Shown one piece after another: positions 33,079-40,861 of a stretch of 41,620 nucleotides of DNA (position 1 is its first letter; the number at the start of each line of letters is the position of its first letter). Origin of the DNA: Streptosporangiaceae bacterium (GTDB lineage: Bacteria > Actinomycetota > Actinomycetes > Streptosporangiales > Streptosporangiaceae). Location of the stretch: contig JAFAZE010000084.1 of NCBI GenBank assembly GCA_019239975.1, positions 1 through 41,620 on the forward strand, given 5' to 3'. Made by a program: the position numbers and the translations under genes. A model generated the notes under the pieces. That model had not been told where the DNA came from and made no database searches. It saw only the letters and a program-made list of their open reading frames with translations.

Positions 33079-33848
33079 CCGAGCATGAACGCGCCGCTGA
33101 GCCCGGCGCAGCCGCCTCCCCTTATCTGTCCATGCGCCTGGCGGTCCGGCCCGCCATCTTCGCCTACCGCTTGCTGGCCTCGGACGCCGAACGAGCCGGA
33201 AAACTCGCCGCGGAATGCGAAGACCTGCTTCTCCTGACGCGGGAACTGCTGAAGGTCGCCGGGCAGGCGCAGATCCTCTCCGCCGCGGCCGCCGCCGAGG
33301 CCGGCCACGAGATCTCCCACGAGCACGGCGGTGACCGGCAGAGCCAGCTCCTGGGCGCCTACGCGGACGCCGCCATGCTCTGGGCGAAGGTGGTGGGCAG
33401 CTCGGTGTCGCTCGCCCGCCCGCTGCTGGACAGGGGCGACTGGGACGAAGTGCGCCGGCTGGCGCGATTTCTCGCTGATGCCGGGGAAACCGACGCGGCC
33501 GCGGACCTGCGGGCCCAGCTCGGTCACGCCATCTGGGACACGTACCGCGCGCAGCTCCCGGCCATCAGCAGAAAGATGCCATCGGAGGAGATCAAGCGGG
33601 CCATCGACGCGCTGCAGGCGATACTGCGCGAAACGCCGGAGGACTTTCCCGGCCGGAATGCGCGGGTCAACCGTTTCCTGCCCCCGCTCGCCGCCTCCGT
33701 ACACGCGATCATGAAGAGCAAGGACACTGAAATACCCTACAGCAGCCGGGTCGAGCATATCGCCGCGGGCGGGGTCGCCAAATACCCGGATATCGTGCAG
33801 ATGAGCCTCGATGAACTTTCCGCCGAATTCGACAACGCCTGCGGATAA
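33075..33848 (+). CDS. Unknown 257-aa helical protein of the FtsK operon
   Basis: ATG at 33075 overlaps the stop of the FtsK-like gene (ATGA), so translation is coupled. No family is recognised. It is nearly all helical: an N-terminal part (VRPAIFAYRLLASDAERAGK, LLLLTRELLKVAGQAQIL), a middle part (DEVRRLARFLADAGETDAAA) like a helical repeat, and a C-terminal part that ends in acidic residues (MSLDELSAEFDNACG). No membrane segment or signal peptide. As second gene of the operon it is a candidate adaptor or chaperone between the ATPase and the small proteins (inference). Its spacing to the next gene is 47 bases. Confidence 0.75.
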   Translation: MTEHERAAEPGAAASPYLSMRLAVRPAIFAYRLLASDAERAGKLAAECEDLLLLTRELLKVAGQAQILSAAAAAEAGHEISHEHGGDRQSQLLGAYADAAMLWAKVVGSSVSLARPLLDRGDWDEVRRLARFLADAGETDAAADLRAQLGHAIWDTYRAQLPAISRKMPSEEIKRAIDALQAILRETPEDFPGRNARVNRFLPPLAASVHAIMKSKDTEIPYSSRVEHIAAGGVAKYPDIVQMSLDELSAEFDNACG

Positions 33849-33895
33849 CCGCGTGGCGTTTCAGGGACAGGCCGGTATAACACAGGAGAACGTGC

Positions 33896-34285
33896 ATGGC
33901 TGGGGTTATCAACGACATCGAGGCGCTGGAGGATTTCAGGGCCCATCTCATCCAGTTCAACACCGAGCTGGCGGAGAGCTTCGCGGCCATACGGGGCCAT
34001 TGGCGCGAGCTCGGGGACGTCTGGCGGGATGACATGTACCAGCTGTTCGGCGAGGCGCTGGAGGAGGTCACGCCGGGCATCGAGCTCTACCTGTCGGCGA
34101 CCGAGGGCCACGAGGCGCATCTCGCCGCGCTCATCGAGCAGCTTCGCGGCTACCTCGAGACCGGCTACGGGATAAGCCGCCGTGACCAGCGCCCGGGCCG
34201 CGCGGCGGGCCGGCGTGGCGGCGCCCCGCCGAACGACGGCAGCCCGGGCCGCGACGGCGCACGGCCGCGAAGCGGGGCGACGTGA
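33896..34285 (+). CDS. WXG100-like small protein (129 aa)
   Basis: Helix-turn-helix hairpin type: INDIEALEDFRAHLIQFNTE, then HWRELGDVWRDDMYQL with two tryptophans (36 and 43), then a second helix EVTPGIELYLSATEGHEAHL and a basic tail. This is close to the WXG100/ESAT-6 layout (about 100 residues, W at the turn) though W-x-G itself reads W-R-E and W-R-D. Good SD AGGAG before ATG 33896. The next gene starts with GTGA overlapping its stop. Likely partner of the FtsK-type ATPase. Confidence 0.7.
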   Translation: MAGVINDIEALEDFRAHLIQFNTELAESFAAIRGHWRELGDVWRDDMYQLFGEALEEVTPGIELYLSATEGHEAHLAALIEQLRGYLETGYGISRRDQRPGRAAGRRGGAPPNDGSPGRDGARPRSGAT

Positions 34286-34737
34286 CCAGCGTCCACGCCG
34301 ACATCGAGGCACTGAAGGAGCTCCACGATGCGCTCGTCCGGTTCCGCTACGCCCAGCGCGACGTGGCCGTCCGGGCTGAGGACCGGATCGAGATGACCCG
34401 TGCGTCGCTGGAGGGCAAGGCCGGCCGCTGGCGGTCGCGGCTGGAGCAGCGGCGCGCGGAACTCGACGCCTGCCGCCGCCGGGCCGCCGAGGCGGCGGCG
34501 GGGGAGCCCGCGGTGGACTGTGCGGGCTACGCCGGCGCGGTCAGCGAGGCCGAGGAGCGGCTGGAGCACATCCGGCTCTGGCAGTTCCGCGTCGATCAGG
34601 AAGCCAGCGAGTTCCGCGGCATCGCCAGCCGGTTCCGCGACATGCTGGAGAGGGACCTGCCCGCTACGGAAAAGCACCTGCTGGCCATGATCGCGAGCCT
34701 TGAAGCGGCGCGCGCCGTCCAGTCTCCCCGGTCGTGA
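34282..34737 (+). CDS. Coiled-coil small protein (151 aa)
   Basis: GTG start overlapping the previous stop by four bases. It is almost wholly helical and charged: IEALKELHDALVRFRYAQRD, LEQRRAELDACRRRAAEAAA, VSEAEERLEHIRLWQFRVDQ, ASRFRDMLERDLPATEKHLL. No catalytic motif, signal peptide or membrane segment. The beginning shares IEALxxxxxxL with the preceding protein, suggesting common origin. Similar long helical proteins act as LXG/WXG-type substrates or scaffolds, but that is inference. Confidence 0.7.
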   Translation: MTSVHADIEALKELHDALVRFRYAQRDVAVRAEDRIEMTRASLEGKAGRWRSRLEQRRAELDACRRRAAEAAAGEPAVDCAGYAGAVSEAEERLEHIRLWQFRVDQEASEFRGIASRFRDMLERDLPATEKHLLAMIASLEAARAVQSPRS

Positions 34738-35003
34738 CGCCGGGCAGGCCGGACAGCCCGGACAGGCCGGACAGCCCGGAGACGCCGGGCAGGCCGGGCA
34801 GCCCGCACCGGGACGGCGATTACCACCTCCGCCTGGCCGAGGACGCCTGGGACAATACGCTGCGGCACTGGCACGACGACATGGCCAGCGATTTCGCCGT
34901 CAGGCACTGGGCGCCGCTGTACGAGGAGTCCCGATCCTTCCTGGCGGCCCTCCGCGAACTGGCGGACGTTCTCGACGCCGCCGAACACGACACCGGCTAC
35001 TGA
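34734..35003 (+). CDS. WXG100-like small protein (89 aa) with proline-rich N-terminus
   Basis: GTG start overlapping the previous stop by four bases, last gene of the operon. The first 28 residues are a Pro/Asp/Gly-rich repeat made of nine-base units; the rest is helical: YHLRLAEDAWDNTLRHWHDD, MASDFAVRHWAPLYEE, FLAALRELADVLDAAEHDT. The D-x-x-x-x-x-x-HW-x-DD pattern matches the WRDD motif of the 129-aa protein. The convergent Mrr-like gene ends 33 bases further on. Confidence 0.7.
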   Translation: MTPGRPDSPDRPDSPETPGRPGSPHRDGDYHLRLAEDAWDNTLRHWHDDMASDFAVRHWAPLYEESRSFLAALRELADVLDAAEHDTGY

Positions 35004-35036
35004 GCAAAGCCGCTGTCCGCACGGGCTGATGTCCGG

Positions 35037-36125
35037 CTATGAGTCTCCCGTCATGAACGGTTCCGTATTTTCTGGTCCAAACGGAACGGGTGATACCGAC
35101 GCGCCGAGGTGCGTCATGCAGGCGACCGGGTCCACCTCGGCGAGGACGAGATCGCCGAACGCGGAACGCTCCGCCGACACGCCCAGCAGGTGCGGATGGG
35201 CGGGTTTGCCCGTAGCGGGGTCCACGGTGGTGACGCGCCCGTCGAACATGACCGTATCCACCACGCCGGGCGGTGTCGCGCCGAATATCTCGTGCAGCGT
35301 GCGCAGCGCGATACAGGCCTGGAGGCGAAGGTACCGCTGGCTGATCTCGGTGTCCGGACGTGGCACGGGCTCGATGACGTCACGCGTCCTGACGTACCGG
35401 TAGGCACGCACCGGGGGCACGACGTCCGGCGCGGGGAACTCGAACTCGACCACGACGCCCCGGTTCTCCCGGCGGTACGTGACCTGGTGGCCGCGCGGAA
35501 ACCCGTCCGGGTACCGGGAGGCGCCGAGGACGCGGCGGACGAGCCACTCCACGGACTCGGCGTCGCCCGCCATGAACGCCGACTGGCGGCCGCTGACAAG
35601 GGCGTTCCGCGCCGCGGCCCGCGCGCGTTCCTCGGTGACCTTCTGGTCGTAGAGGGCCTTGGCCGCCGCCAGCGCCTGGCGCCGCCCGGTTTCCTGCTGC
35701 CTGTGCTCCGCCTGGGCGGCCGCGAAGAGCGCCCGCGCCTTCGCGGTCTCCCGGCGGTGGCGCACGGCGCCACCAAGGAAGCGCCTCAGCCCCCTGGGGG
35801 CGGCCGGCGCGAAGTCATCCCACTCCGGCGCGGGAAGCGCGCTGGCCAGCGGCCCGGGGTCAAACGGGGCCGCTTTCGGGACCACCTTGAGCCGTTCGAA
35901 CGTTAACGGCGGGACCGTCAGGGCGCTCGCCAGCACCTCATCGAGCACCGTGATCTGCCGCTGGACCTCGGCGGTCTTTTCTTCCGCTTCCCGCTGACGG
36001 GAGCCGGGCTGCTCCTGCTCCCGATCCCGCTCCCTGGCTTGCCGCGCCCGTTCCCGCGCACGCTGATCTTCCTCCCGCCGCTGCACCGCCAGGCGGCGCT
36101 GCCATTCGGGACGACTCCCGCTCAC
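35037..36125 (-). CDS. Mrr-type endonuclease-like protein lacking the nuclease domain
   Basis: 362 aa from GTG 36125, which overlaps the stop of the PAP2 gene (GTGA). The N-terminus is a charged coiled coil (EEDQRARERARQARERDREQ), followed by QITVLDEVLASALTVPPLTF, SALPAPEWDDFAP, a helical segment, ESVEWLVRRVLGASRYPDGF, RGVVVEFEFPAPDVVP and YLRLQACIALRTLHEIF. This resembles the N-terminal part of a group of actinobacterial Mrr-family restriction endonucleases as I remember them. There the chain continues after EPFLTFD with an Mrr PD-(D/E)xK domain. Here it ends at EPFMTGDS and that domain is absent. It faces the FtsK operon tail to tail with 33 bases between. Confidence 0.6.
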   Translation of the reverse strand: MSGSRPEWQRRLAVQRREEDQRARERARQARERDREQEQPGSRQREAEEKTAEVQRQITVLDEVLASALTVPPLTFERLKVVPKAAPFDPGPLASALPAPEWDDFAPAAPRGLRRFLGGAVRHRRETAKARALFAAAQAEHRQQETGRRQALAAAKALYDQKVTEERARAAARNALVSGRQSAFMAGDAESVEWLVRRVLGASRYPDGFPRGHQVTYRRENRGVVVEFEFPAPDVVPPVRAYRYVRTRDVIEPVPRPDTEISQRYLRLQACIALRTLHEIFGATPPGVVDTVMFDGRVTTVDPATGKPAHPHLLGVSAERSAFGDLVLAEVDPVACMTHLGASVSPVPFGPENTEPFMTGDS

Positions 36126-36862
36126 TCCGGACGACTCCCGCTCCCAGCCAAGCTGCCACTCTCCCGGACCGCGCGACGACGGCCACTGATGACGATAACC
36201 CGGCTGGCGCGGGCGAGCCACCGCCTGACGGCCGGGAGATCCAGGACCATCGCGAGCCCGTAAACGGTCCCGGCGCCGACGGCGGCGCCGGCCACGGTAT
36301 CGGTGAGGTAATGCCATCGCAGGGCGATGACCGCGACGGCGACGACGCACGCGAGCGACCACGCCGCGGCCATGATCAGCACGCGCAGGACCCGGGTCCT
36401 GGCCGGCTGGGGCGCAACGGCGAGCAGCACCGTGACCGTCGCCGCCAGCGCGACCACGGTGGTGGTATGCCCGCTCGGATACGCGAGCGCGCCCCCGTAG
36501 GTGCGGTGGACCAGATGTTTGATCAGTAGTTCGTCCAGCCCGTCAGCGACGGGAACGGCCGCCGCGGCGAGCACCGCGCCGTTCAGCCGGCCGCCGAGCA
36601 GGCAGGCGACGATGATGATCGCGCTGAGCACCACGGCCGGTATCTGCGTACCTGGTTCAGCGAGCCGTGGCAGGACGCCGGCATGGCCGCTGAACGCGGA
36701 GGCGATCGCGGAATCGGCGGTGCGGTCGAACCCGTCCGCCGTGGCCTGGCCGGCGAAGAGCGCGCCGAGCACGGCCACGACGGCCGCGCAGGCCACCAGC
36801 AGCCACCCAGCCCAGCGCCGGCCGCCACCACCCAGCAGAGGCCGGCCCGGCTCCCGGCGCAT
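36122..36862 (-). CDS. PAP2-family phosphatase (membrane)
   Basis: Type-2 phosphatidic acid phosphatase/haloperoxidase fold, about 246 aa. Motifs: K-x5-R in LIKHLVHRTYGG, PSGH in LAYPSGHTT, and H-x-x-x-D in LRWHYLTDTVAG. Five to six membrane segments, active site on the outer side. It likely hydrolyses lipid phosphates such as undecaprenyl or phosphatidate species. I chose ATG 36862, preceded by a good SD, but an equal ATG-SD set lies in the duplicated segment upstream at 36922 and would add 20 residues; the frame is open to 37126. Its stop overlaps the next gene's GTG, so they are translated together. Confidence 0.85.
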   Translation of the reverse strand: MRREPGRPLLGGGGRRWAGWLLVACAAVVAVLGALFAGQATADGFDRTADSAIASAFSGHAGVLPRLAEPGTQIPAVVLSAIIIVACLLGGRLNGAVLAAAAVPVADGLDELLIKHLVHRTYGGALAYPSGHTTTVVALAATVTVLLAVAPQPARTRVLRVLIMAAAWSLACVVAVAVIALRWHYLTDTVAGAAVGAGTVYGLAMVLDLPAVRRWLARASRVIVISGRRRAVRESGSLAGSGSRPE

Positions 36863-36960
36863 CACCCCACGCCCGCTCCCTCCCTGAACCACCCAGCGAG
36901 GCCGGCCCGGCTCCCGGCGCATCACCCCCACGCCCGCTCCCCTCCCTGAACCACCCATCA
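36839..36960. repeat. 60/62-bp tandem duplication carrying SD and start codon of PAP2 gene
   Basis: Two copies (about 36839-36898 and 36899-36960) differ by the lengths of two C-runs and a few bases. Both contain the GGGAGG-type SD and the ATG (MRREPGRP). So the gene has two possible, in-frame translation starts 60 bases apart. Confidence 0.8.
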
Positions 36961-37238
36961 TCACAGTCAATTTGACCAGACGGAAGCGGGCGGTCCGGCC
37001 GGGCGGCGGCTCGCATGACGCTTTGCGGCTAATTTCCGCTTTGTCCAGCACATCAGCTATTTCAATGGGCACAAATGTCCAGCCAGCTCCCGCGTACTGG
37101 CGCAGCCGCGCTATGGACTCCCCCAATGCGCGGTGTCATCCTTGACAAGAACGCCCAAAGGGGAACATGGCGGGGACCGCTTTGCCGGCGCCGGGCTCCA
37201 TGACCCCCGAGGGGCTTCTTCCACAAGGAGGTGGGGGT

Positions 37239-38897
37239 ATGAGACCGGTCAGGGCCTGGCTGGCGGCGGGTGCCGTGATCCCACTGGCCGCCGCATCGGT
37301 CGCGCTCAGCGGCGGTGCCGTGTCGCAGGCCGCGACGAGCCCGAGCGGGCACATGCACATCGACTGCTCGTACGCGAGCGCCCTGTGCACCGAGGTCGGG
37401 AACTCGAACCAGGTGTTCGGCTATTACGTCGGCCATGACGAACCGTCCGTGCTGTTCTACTCGAACCGCCCGGGGTCGGGCAACCACATGCGCTACAACC
37501 TGACGCTGCCGAAAGACCCGTCGGCGGCCAACCCGACGGCGCCGGGCAAGTCCTACGCTTTCGAGCTCAGCGGGGCGGAGTGGCTGGGCATGGCCATGTG
37601 CGACTCCCAGTCGTACCCGGAGCAGGTGAGCACGTGCCCACCCGACAGCGACCGTAACATCCTTGATCCCGCGGTCTCGCCCGCGCACGTGGGCCAGGCC
37701 TACATGGAGCTGCAGTTCTACCCACCCGGCTGGGTGCCGTGGCCGACCTGGGCGGTGGCCGTGGGCGCCAGCTCGTGTGACCCGACCAGATGGTGCGCCG
37801 CCCTCAACATCGACAGCCTCTCGCTCAACCCGGTGACCGGGCAGGCGAACAACCCGGCCTGCCTCGCCAAGGCGGGGGAGGAGTACATCAACTTCGCCTT
37901 CGTCACCAAGAACGGCAGGGCGCAGGCGCCCGCCAACCCCGTGAACGCGACCCTCGCCACGTTCACGCCAAGCCCTAAGGACCTCTTCATGAACTCGGGA
38001 GACCGTATCCAGGTTTCCCTCACGGACACCGCGAGCGGCCTGAAGGCCAGCCTCCACGACCTCACGACCGGCGGAACGGGGTCGATGACGGCCAGCGCCG
38101 CCAACGGGTTCGCGCAGGTGAAGTACGACCCCAACGGGTCGAGCTGCACCGCGCTGCCCTACAACTTCCATCCCATGTACAGCACGTCGAGCCCCAGGAC
38201 CCGGGTCACGTGGGCCGCGCACTCGTACAACATCGCGTTCGACACCGAGATCGGCCACTTCCAGTTCTGCAACGGCCCGTACCAGATCCCGGCGACCCCG
38301 TTCGGCATCGATTCCCTCGGCAATCCCACGATCTGCCCGGGTGACAACCTGGAGGGCACGGGTGCCGGCACGCGGCCGAACGACAGCGACGACAGCTACT
38401 GCTTCCCGGGCACCGAGGCGCTCGTGTACAAGGTGAATGGCTGTACCAACACCAACACCGGCTTCGACGGCGCCTCGTACCAGTCGCTCTGGCCGGACGG
38501 AGACACCAGGCTGCATCCGGCGCCATTCCAGCTGAGTAGCCCGGAGACCGGCCCGAACTACACCGTGCAGTACAAACAGGCCGCGCTCGAGACCGACCTG
38601 CCGGCCATAGAAACCGCGACCTGCAACAGGAGCACCGGCGCGGGATGCACTCTGATCCCGCAAACCGACACGGGCCAGCCGGCCGCGTTCTACCCCTTCT
38701 TCAGCACGACGAGGACCCGGAACGGCTGCGTCTGGCAGTTCGGCAACGACATTCCCCACGAGATCAGCGATTTCGGGCAGAACGCCCAGTACGGCGCGCT
38801 GCTGCAGCTGACCTACACCGCCAAGGGCGGCGGCTTCAACGTCCGCTACAACAACTTCAGGAACGTCCTGTCCCGCAACCCGTGCCCGCAGGCGTAA
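37239..38897 (+). CDS. Large secreted protein of unknown function
   Basis: 552 aa from ATG 37239, which follows AAGGAGGTG closely; the open frame begins earlier at 37167 without support. Signal peptide MRPVRAWLAAGAVIPLAAAS, VALSGGAVSQA with AxA-type cleavage. The mature protein is extracellular, with many Cys and Tyr/Trp, and beta-rich segments such as YMELQFYPPGW, HSYNIAFDTEIGHFQFCNG and GGGFNVRYNNF. No domain or catalytic motif recognised; I have seen similar long secreted proteins only as hypothetical entries. A 14-bp perfect hairpin ends the unit at 38933-38964. Confidence 0.85.
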   Translation: MRPVRAWLAAGAVIPLAAASVALSGGAVSQAATSPSGHMHIDCSYASALCTEVGNSNQVFGYYVGHDEPSVLFYSNRPGSGNHMRYNLTLPKDPSAANPTAPGKSYAFELSGAEWLGMAMCDSQSYPEQVSTCPPDSDRNILDPAVSPAHVGQAYMELQFYPPGWVPWPTWAVAVGASSCDPTRWCAALNIDSLSLNPVTGQANNPACLAKAGEEYINFAFVTKNGRAQAPANPVNATLATFTPSPKDLFMNSGDRIQVSLTDTASGLKASLHDLTTGGTGSMTASAANGFAQVKYDPNGSSCTALPYNFHPMYSTSSPRTRVTWAAHSYNIAFDTEIGHFQFCNGPYQIPATPFGIDSLGNPTICPGDNLEGTGAGTRPNDSDDSYCFPGTEALVYKVNGCTNTNTGFDGASYQSLWPDGDTRLHPAPFQLSSPETGPNYTVQYKQAALETDLPAIETATCNRSTGAGCTLIPQTDTGQPAAFYPFFSTTRTRNGCVWQFGNDIPHEISDFGQNAQYGALLQLTYTAKGGGFNVRYNNFRNVLSRNPCPQA

Positions 38898-38932
38898 ACC
38901 CCTCCCGGCATGTCGTGACGGCGCGGCACACG

Positions 38933-38964
38933 CTTGGGGGACCGCCTCCCGGCGGTCCCCCAAG
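38933..38964 (+). terminator. Strong hairpin terminator
   Basis: Perfect 14-bp stem CTTGGGGGACCGCC/GGCGGTCCCCCAAG with a 4-base loop, 36 bases after the stop of the secreted protein gene. It is followed by a repeat copy with a second hairpin. Confidence 0.85.
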
Positions 38965-39044
38965 CACCCACCGTCGCATCAGGACAGCCCCTGACCCGTC
39001 ATTATCCTGACGCACTCAATAACGTCGCGCCCCCGACCGGTGCT

Positions 39045-39168
39045 GTGTTGTCTGGGGGTCGCCCAGAGGGCGACCCCCAGACCCCCGGCCCGCCGCGGTG
39101 CCCGCCGTAACGTCACGCGCCCGGAAGGGCCGAAGGCCCTTCGCGGCGCCGCGATCGCGGAGTGTGAG
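39045..39168 (-). repeat. Dispersed palindromic repeat, copy C (inverted)
   Basis: In the minus direction: GGGCCTTCGGCCC, CCGGGCGCGTGACGTTACGG, CACCGCGGCGGGC, then a perfect hairpin TCTGGGGGTCGCC/GGCGACCCCCAGA (39051-39081). Same order as copies A, B and D. It lies between the terminator and the serine protease gene, both of which end toward it. Confidence 0.8.
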
Positions 39169-39225
39169 CCGCGATCACGGCTCACACCGCGCGCTATCCG
39201 CCATAGCCCGCTGGGGTGTCAGCGC

Positions 39226-40137
39226 TTAGACTTCCTGGGCCTGCTCGCCGCCATCGGTGAACGACACGGTGATGGTCCGCTCGTCGGTGCCGCGCACGAC
39301 CTGCAGCTCCAGGGTGCCGCCGCGCGCCCCCGAGAGCGCGTCGAACAGGTCGTCGATGGTGCGCAGCGGCTGGCCCGCGGCCGCGACGAGCAGGTCGCCG
39401 GGCGTGATACCCGCGGCGGCGGCCGGGCTTCCCTCGGCCACCTCGCGGATGAGCAGGCCCTCGGTCTCGGGCAGGCCGACGGCGCGCCGCAGCCGTCTGG
39501 CCACGTGGCCGGGGGCGATGCCGACGCCCAGCCGCGGCGCGGTCGCGGATTCCCCCTTGCCGAGCGCGCCGGCCCGGTCGCGCAGCGCCTGGTCGGCCGG
39601 TATCGCCAGGTAGAAACCCTCGCCCAGGCGGTTGGTGTTGATGCCGAGCAACTGCCCCCCGGCGTCGAGGACGGGGCCGCCCGAGGAGCCGGGCAGCAAC
39701 GGCGCGGTGTGCTCGACGCTGCCCGCGATGCGCCGCCCGCGCGGGCCGCGGAAGGAGCGGTCGACGCCCGAGACGAACCCGAACGTCACCCGCAGCCCGC
39801 GGCCGCCCGGGTTGGACAGCGCGAAGACCGGGGTCCCGACCCCGGCGGCCGGGGTACTCGCCCACCGCAGCGCGGGAGCCCCGCCCGTGTCGACCTCGAT
39901 GACGGCCAGGTCGCCGTCGATGTCCTGCCCGGCCACCCGGCCCTCGGCGGTGCGCCCGTCGGCGAAGGTGACGGTCACCGTCTCGCCGCGCACGTTGTGC
40001 GCGTTGGTCAGCACCTGTCCCTCGGCGAGCACGATGCCCGAGCCGATGCCCCACCGCTGCCCGATGCCCACAACCGAGGAGCCGGCGCTCCCGGCTACCT
40101 GGCGAATGCCTGCCTGAACCTCGTCGAAGAATGCCAT
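39226..40137 (-). CDS. Trypsin-like serine protease with C-terminal PDZ domain (HtrA/DegP-like)
   Basis: 303 aa. Chymotrypsin fold with His47 in LTNAHNV, Asp76 in DGDLAVIEV and Ser152 in PGSSGGPV; GFYLAIPAD closes the domain. A PDZ domain follows (about 205-295, with EGLLIREVAEGSPAAAAGI and GDLLVAAAGQPL). Unlike most HtrA proteins there is no signal peptide or membrane anchor, so it should act in the cytoplasm, or leave by another route. It is shorter than DegP. Divergent from an HxlR-type regulator, with an operator-like palindrome between them. Confidence 0.9.
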   Translation of the reverse strand: MAFFDEVQAGIRQVAGSAGSSVVGIGQRWGIGSGIVLAEGQVLTNAHNVRGETVTVTFADGRTAEGRVAGQDIDGDLAVIEVDTGGAPALRWASTPAAGVGTPVFALSNPGGRGLRVTFGFVSGVDRSFRGPRGRRIAGSVEHTAPLLPGSSGGPVLDAGGQLLGINTNRLGEGFYLAIPADQALRDRAGALGKGESATAPRLGVGIAPGHVARRLRRAVGLPETEGLLIREVAEGSPAAAAGITPGDLLVAAAGQPLRTIDDLFDALSGARGGTLELQVVRGTDERTITVSFTDGGEQAQEV

Positions 40138-40184
40138 CGCCGCCGTTGCCTCCCTGTCAGCCGTGACAGCCTTAGCTGGTAACT

Positions 40185-40202
40185 AGTAACTTGCAACTTA
40201 CT
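40185..40202. promoter_or_regulatory. Operator-like palindrome between protease and HxlR genes
   Basis: AGTAACTTGCAACTTACT, an 18-bp inverted repeat with one mismatch pair around TTGCAA. A related GTAACTA precedes it by 10 bases. It is the natural candidate for HxlR binding and for control of both divergent genes. Confidence 0.65.
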
Positions 40203-40246
40203 ATTGACTCGTTCTCCGGATCAACGAGGGGGCTACGATTTCACCT

Positions 40247-40678
40247 ATGGCTGAACGGGAGGACCTCACGTCACCGCTGTCCGAGGCGCTGGCCAGGGTC
40301 GGTGACCGGTGGACGCTGCTGGTGGTGGAGGCGCTGCTCGCCGGGCCGCGCCGGTTCAACGATCTCCTCGGCGAGATCCCCGGCCTGGCGCCGAACATCT
40401 TGTCCGAGCGGCTGAAGCGGCTGGAGCGGGACGCGCTGCTGGTTGCCCGGCCGTACTCACAGCGGCCGCCGCGGGCGGTCTACCAGCTCACCGCCGAGGG
40501 GGCCGGGCTCGCCGGCGCGCTCCGCCTGCTCGCGCACTGGGGCGCCCGGCACGCGGACCACTCCGAAGCACCCGTGCACTCCGCGTGCGGCACGCCGATC
40601 GAGGCCCGCTGGTACTGCCCGACATGCGACCGTCTCGTGGACAACGAGACCCACCGCGCCGAGGCCCTCTTCGTCTGA
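40247..40678 (+). CDS. HxlR-family transcriptional regulator with C-terminal cysteines
   Basis: 143 aa winged-helix protein. The HxlR pattern is visible: VGDRWTLLVVEALLAGPRRF (18-37), then EIPGLAPNILSERLKRLERD (43-62), the wing RPYSQRPPRAVYQLT and the dimer helix with AHWGARHAD. The C-terminal end has Cys114 and Cys124-P-T-Cys127 followed by DRLVDNET, which could bind a metal or sense redox stress. HxlR members respond to aldehydes, quinones or oxidants (family knowledge). It is divergent from the protease gene and probably controls it and itself. Confidence 0.9.
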   Translation: MAEREDLTSPLSEALARVGDRWTLLVVEALLAGPRRFNDLLGEIPGLAPNILSERLKRLERDALLVARPYSQRPPRAVYQLTAEGAGLAGALRLLAHWGARHADHSEAPVHSACGTPIEARWYCPTCDRLVDNETHRAEALFV

Positions 40679-40861
40679 CCGGCTCCGATCATGCGCCAGC
40701 CGTCCCGCCGCCCGCTCCGGCCCGCGCCCGGCGAAACCGGCACGGCTTGCCCGGGCGTGAAGCCAGCGCCCGTTCGGCTCATCCTTGAACGCCGGCCCCG
40801 GGAAAGGCGGTCACCGAACAGCGGAGGCCGGCCGGCGCGAACCTCAACTATCGTTACGCCT

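Noticed and set aside
30361..35003. Classical type VII secretion (ESX) locus
   Set aside because: EccB, EccD, EccE, a mycosin and PE/PPE-like genes are missing and the ATPase has no membrane segments, so I describe it only as ESX-like in parts.
40204..40239. TTGACT and TACGAT as -35/-10 promoter of the HxlR gene
   Set aside because: The spacing is about 24 bases, too long for a standard sigma-70-type promoter.
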